A program made the translations under genes and the position numbers. A stretch of DNA of 60,501 bases from a beta proteobacterium AAP65 (GTDB taxonomy: Bacteria > Pseudomonadota > Gammaproteobacteria > Burkholderiales > Burkholderiaceae_C). The DNA lies in assembly GCA_001295865.1 (NCBI GenBank), contig LJHW01000007.1, positions 1 to 60,501 of the forward strand, written 5' to 3'. Below the pieces are notes generated by a model, which made no database searches, was not told the DNA's origin, and saw nothing but the letters and a program-made list of their open reading frames with translations. How positions within the stretch are numbered: position 1 is the first letter of the stretch; each line of letters starts with the position of its first letter. Shown here piece after piece: positions 57,390-60,501 of this stretch.

Positions 57390-58138
57390 CGATCACCGCC
57401 ATCACCAGCGGCAAGGGCGGCGTGGGCAAGACCTTCGTCTCGGCCAACCTCGCCTCGGCCCTGGCACGCAACGGCCGCAAGGTGCTGGTGCTCGACGCCG
57501 ACCTCGGCCTGGCCAACCTCGACGTGCTGCTCAATCTGTACCCCAAGATCACGCTGCACGACGTGTTCACCGGCAAACACTCGCTGCCCGAGGCCATCGT
57601 GCCGGTGTCCAGCGGCTTCTGGGTGCTGCTGGCGGGCTCGGGCATGGTCGAGTACTCGCGCATGACGCCCGAGATCCGCGAACAGCTGCAGAAGGTCATC
57701 GCCGAGCTCGAGCCGCGTTTCGACCACGTGCTGCTCGACACCGGCGCCGGCATCAGCGACGTGGTGCTCTACACCGTGAGCCTGGCGCGCGATGTGCTCG
57801 TGGTCGTCACGCCCGAGCCCACCTCGCTGACCGATGCCTACGCCACCATCAAGGTGCTGGCGCAGTCGCAGGGGCGGCGGCGCTTCGACCTCGTCGTCAA
57901 CCAGGTGCGCAAGCCCGGCGAAGGCCGCGCGGTGCGCCAGCAGCTGCAGCAAGTGGTGGACCGCTACGTCAACCCGGGCCTCGAGGCGCCCGTGCGCCTG
58001 GATCTGCTGGGCGAGGTACCGCTGGACAGCGCCGTGCGCGAATCCATCCTGCGCCGCCAGCTGCTGATGGAAATGCTGCCCGGCACGCCGGCGGCGGTGG
58101 GCTTGTCGGCCGTGGCCGGCAAGGTGATGGACCTGTGA
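57386..58138 (+). CDS. flhG: FlhG-like MinD/ParA-family ATPase
   Basis: Deviant-Walker ATPase related to FlhG/FleN/YlxH, which sets flagellar number or position. The 250-residue protein has the P-loop GKGGVGKTFVSANLA (Lys10 and Lys15), LVLDADLGLANLDVLLNL, LLDTGAGISDVVLYT and the C-terminal MELVAGKVMDL-like AVAGKVMDL helix. ATG 57386 lies in the GGDEF stop (ATGA). FlhF, its usual partner, is not in the window, so it may be an orphan positioning ATPase serving another polar structure; placed here it may link c-di-GMP or chemotaxis to localisation. Confidence 0.87.
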   Translation: MTITAITSGKGGVGKTFVSANLASALARNGRKVLVLDADLGLANLDVLLNLYPKITLHDVFTGKHSLPEAIVPVSSGFWVLLAGSGMVEYSRMTPEIREQLQKVIAELEPRFDHVLLDTGAGISDVVLYTVSLARDVLVVVTPEPTSLTDAYATIKVLAQSQGRRRFDLVVNQVRKPGEGRAVRQQLQQVVDRYVNPGLEAPVRLDLLGEVPLDSAVRESILRRQLLMEMLPGTPAAVGLSAVAGKVMDL

Positions 58139-58563
58139 GCGAGGCCGCTGGCGCGTCGGCGGCACCGGCCGCCGCCACACCTTATGAACGCGTGGGCGGC
58201 GAGCCCGGCGTGCGCGCGCTGGTCGACCGTTTCTACGACCTGATGGATCTGGAGCCGCACTACGCCGAGCTGCGTGCCATCCACCCGGCCACGCTGGACG
58301 GCTCGCGCGACAAGCTGCACTGGTTCCTGTGCGGCTGGCTGGGCGGGCCCGACCTCTACATCCAGCGCTACGGCCACCCGCGGCTGCGCGCGCGCCACCT
58401 GCCCTACCGCATCACCGTGCTGGAACGCGACCAGTGGATGGCCTGCATGATCCAGGCGATGCAGGAGCGCGAGCTGGAAGCCGCGCTGGCGCAGCGCCTG
58501 GCCGAGGCCTTCTTCGGCACGGCCGACTGGATGGTGAACCAGGCGGGGCCTGCCACGGGTTAG
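58135..58563 (+). CDS. Group II truncated haemoglobin
   Basis: Small haem protein that binds O2 or NO. The 142-residue product has the trHbII pattern: TPYERVGGEPGVRALVDRFYDLMD with TyrB10 at about 34, GWLGGPDLYIQRYGHPRLRARHLPY-type F-helix region with the proximal His about 88, and TrpG8 at about 101 in DQWMACM. The first 14 residues are an Ala-rich leader. GTG 58135 overlaps the stop of the FlhG-like gene (GTGA), so the two are translationally coupled. Confidence 0.9.
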   Translation: MSEAAGASAAPAAATPYERVGGEPGVRALVDRFYDLMDLEPHYAELRAIHPATLDGSRDKLHWFLCGWLGGPDLYIQRYGHPRLRARHLPYRITVLERDQWMACMIQAMQERELEAALAQRLAEAFFGTADWMVNQAGPATG

Positions 58564-58688
58564 TCGGCCCGCACGCCGGTGGGCGCCCGTCTTCGCAGGG
58601 AGGCCGGGGCGCCTTGGCACCGCCTACACTCCGGCTCAAGACAGCAGCCACAGCGGCAGACCCGCCGGCGATGCAGGCAGGAGCGAGC

Positions 58689-59099
58689 GTGAACCCCAAC
58701 CCCCACACCCCTTGGCGTCGCCTCGGCCTGGCCCTCAGCGCGGGCTTGCTGAGCGCTTGCGTGGTGGTGCCGCATACGCGTGAGGTCTACGACGCCGAGT
58801 GCAAGGTGATGAAGCGCCAGATGACGCTGCAGACGGCGCAGCTCGGCGGTTTCCAGAGCTGCGGCGACGACGCCTGCAAGGCGCTGCTGGTGGCCGCGGG
58901 CGCGGTCACGGCGGCCTCGGCCGTGGTCTCGGGCAGCGTGGCGCTGGTGGGCAACATGCTGTTCTGGTTCGAGCGGCAGGGCAACTGTGCGCGGGTGGCT
59001 GCGCCACCGGCTGCGGCGCCTGCAGCGCCAGCCGCCACCGGTGCGATGGCGGCCCCGCAGTCTGAAGGCGCCGCCTCCGCGCCCGGTCTGCCGAACTGA
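58689..59099 (+). CDS. Small predicted lipoprotein of unknown function
   Basis: A 136-residue protein with a lipoprotein signal peptide ending in the lipobox LSAC (about residue 25), so it should be lipid-anchored in the envelope. The mature part has a short polar region (REVYDAECKVMKRQMTLQTAQLG in part), two Cys in SCGDDACKAL, a hydrophobic stretch that may be a membrane segment (about 67-92, with VAAGAVTAASAVVSGSVALV), and a Pro/Ala tail. GTG 58689 is chosen because AGGAG lies about 6 bases upstream; ATG 58671 is possible. No family recognised. Confidence 0.75.
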   Translation: MNPNPHTPWRRLGLALSAGLLSACVVVPHTREVYDAECKVMKRQMTLQTAQLGGFQSCGDDACKALLVAAGAVTAASAVVSGSVALVGNMLFWFERQGNCARVAAPPAAAPAAPAATGAMAAPQSEGAASAPGLPN

Positions 59100-59135
59100 A
59101 GGCGCTGCTGCTGGCGCCACGGCCCGGTGGCTGCC

Positions 59136-59801
59136 TCAGCCCACGGTGCCGGCCAGCAGCACGATCAGCGCGCCGGCGCCGCCCTGCGGGCCGCTGGCCT
59201 GGGCGAAGGCGATGACCTCGTTGCGCTGGCCCAGCCAGCGCTGCACCTTGCCCTTGAGCACCGGCTGGCGGCCGGGCGAACCGTGGCCCTTGCCATGCAC
59301 CACCCGCAGGCAGCGGTGGCCGCGCATCACCGCCGTGCGCACGAAGGCCGAGAGCGATTCACGCGCTTCTTCGCGGCGCAGGCCGTGCAGGTCGAGCTCG
59401 GCCTGGATGGCCCAGTGCCCGCGCCGCAGCCGCGTGACGACATCGGGCCCCACGCCGCTGCGGCGGAAGCTCAGCCCGTCGTCGGTGAGCAGCAGCGATT
59501 CGATGTCCACCTCGTCCGACAGCGCCTCCTGCAGCGCGGCCTGCTCGTCCAGCAGGCGCTGGCGGGGCTCAGGGGCGGGGCGGGGCAGGGTGGTGGGCGC
59601 CAGGTCGGTGGGGGGCAGCGGCGTCACCGGTCCCACGGCGTCGGCAAACAGCCGGCGCGCCCGTTCGGCGGCCAGGCGGGCGGCCTTTTCCTGGGCCGCG
59701 CGTTCGGCAGCCAGGCGTTCGCGTTCGCGCAGCGCGGCGCGCACGTCCTTCAGCGCCTCCAGGCCGCGGCGGCGGGCCATCGCTTTTCCATCCGCCTTCA
59801 C
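59136..59801 (-). CDS. Smr-domain protein
   Basis: Stand-alone Smr (MutS2 C-terminal-like) protein, probably a nicking endonuclease or RNA-binding factor. The 221-residue protein has an N-terminal basic/acidic coiled coil (about 10-50) and a C-terminal Smr domain (about 125-215) with [42 protein letters not shown] and [13 protein letters not shown] 59801 overlaps the radC stop (GTGA); ATG 59780 is an alternative start. Confidence 0.92.
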   Translation of the reverse strand: MKADGKAMARRRGLEALKDVRAALRERERLAAERAAQEKAARLAAERARRLFADAVGPVTPLPPTDLAPTTLPRPAPEPRQRLLDEQAALQEALSDEVDIESLLLTDDGLSFRRSGVGPDVVTRLRRGHWAIQAELDLHGLRREEARESLSAFVRTAVMRGHRCLRVVHGKGHGSPGRQPVLKGKVQRWLGQRNEVIAFAQASGPQGGAGALIVLLAGTVG

Positions 59802-60466
59802 ACCAGCCCCCGTTCGGCCATCGACACCACCTGCCCACGCCCCACCACCACGTGGTCGAGCACACGCACGTCCACCAGCTGCAGCGCGCTCTTCAGCGTC
59901 TGCGTGAGGTACTCGTCGGCGCGTGAAGGCTCGGCCACGCCCGAGGGGTGGTTGTGCGCCAGCACCACGGCGCCGGCATTGAGCTGCAGCGCGCGTTTGA
60001 CCACCTCGCGCGGGTAGACGCTGGTCTGCGTGAGCGTGCCGCGGAAGAGCTCTTCCAGCTGCAGCAGGCGGTGCTGGGCATCCAGAAAAAGCACCGAGAA
60101 CACCTCGTGCGGACGGCCGGCCAGGTTCAGCGCCAGGTAGTCCTTCACACGGGCAGGGCTGTCGAACACGGGTGCTGCAGCCAACTGCTGGGCCAGCGCA
60201 CGGCGTGCCATCTCCATCACCGCCAGCAACTCGGCGCGTTTGGCCGGGCCCAGGCCCTTCACGCTCTTCAGCGTCTCGGGGCTGGCGTTCAGCAGGCCGG
60301 CGTAGCCGCCGCAGTGCAGCAGCACGTCGTCGGCCATGGCCATCACGGGGCGGCCGCTGTAGCCGGTGCGCAGCAGCAAGGCCAGCAGCTCGGCATCGCC
60401 CAAAGCGGCAGCGCCGCGAGCGAGCAATTTCTCGCGCGGGCGCTGGTCGGCGGGCAGGTGCTTCAT
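59798..60466 (-). CDS. radC: RadC-family JAMM/MPN protein
   Basis: RadC-like protein of unsettled function, once linked to DNA repair. The 222-residue protein has an N-terminal helix-hairpin-helix part ([26 protein letters not shown]) and a C-terminal JAMM domain with HNHPSG (His171, His173) and Asp184 at the right spacing for zinc binding. ATG 60466 is 35 bases from the window edge. It is translationally coupled to the Smr gene downstream. Confidence 0.95.
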   Translation of the reverse strand: MKHLPADQRPREKLLARGAAALGDAELLALLLRTGYSGRPVMAMADDVLLHCGGYAGLLNASPETLKSVKGLGPAKRAELLAVMEMARRALAQQLAAAPVFDSPARVKDYLALNLAGRPHEVFSVLFLDAQHRLLQLEELFRGTLTQTSVYPREVVKRALQLNAGAVVLAHNHPSGVAEPSRADEYLTQTLKSALQLVDVRVLDHVVVGRGQVVSMAERGLV

Positions 60467-60501
60467 GGGCGGGCCGGGTGGGGTGTGCCGGGGTGGGCGG
60501 G

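Overview
The window (about 60.5 kb, very GC-rich) looks like a chromosomal segment of a betaproteobacterium of the order Burkholderiales, near Rubrivivax, Leptothrix, Roseateles or Ideonella. This rests on the strong G/C third-position bias, the housekeeping block greB / spoT / rpoZ / gmk / yicC / kinase / phosphatase / rph / rdgB / hemW, and protein motifs typical of that group. No rRNA, tRNA, CRISPR array or insertion sequence was seen.

Layout. (1) 1-7856, minus strand: a two-partner secretion pair, with the outer-membrane transporter TpsB followed by a giant repeat-rich TpsA exoprotein that runs off the left edge. (2) 8149-41148: a nearly complete type VI secretion system (T6SS). A first run encodes tssA, tssB, tssC, hcp, a second hcp, tagJ, tssE, tssF, tssG and clpV. 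A cargo and delivery block follows: a putative M35-like metallopeptidase effector, a small unknown protein, a DUF4123 adaptor, an antisense TssB-TssC-like fusion, vgrG, two unknown genes coupled to vgrG, the FHA protein TagH, a PP2C phosphatase and a PAAR-like protein. An OmpA-like periplasmic protein lies on the minus strand. A second run holds tssK, tssL, tssM, tagF and the kinase ppkA. PpkA, the phosphatase, TagH and TagF are the set known for post-translational (threonine phosphorylation) control of T6SS. I see no tssJ gene. (3) 41145-51317: housekeeping genes, including a greB that appears to start with CTG, a degraded selD pseudogene between gmk and yicC, and a kinase/phosphatase pair whose last gene ends in a 23-bp perfect palindrome. 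(4) 51444-53618: a large unknown protein with one EF-hand loop and C-terminal membrane segments. (5) 53644-58563: cheR-cheD-cheB on the minus strand, divergent from an overlapping GGDEF / FlhG-like ATPase / group II truncated haemoglobin operon. (6) 58689-60466: a small lipoprotein, an Smr-domain protein and RadC.

The least ordinary items are the antisense TssB-TssC-like fusion without a TssC C-terminal domain, the low-GC metallopeptidase effector candidate without a recognisable immunity gene, the two uncharacterised genes translationally coupled to vgrG, the absence of tssJ, the eroded selD, the CTG start of greB, and the truncated haemoglobin coupled to an FlhG-like ATPase.
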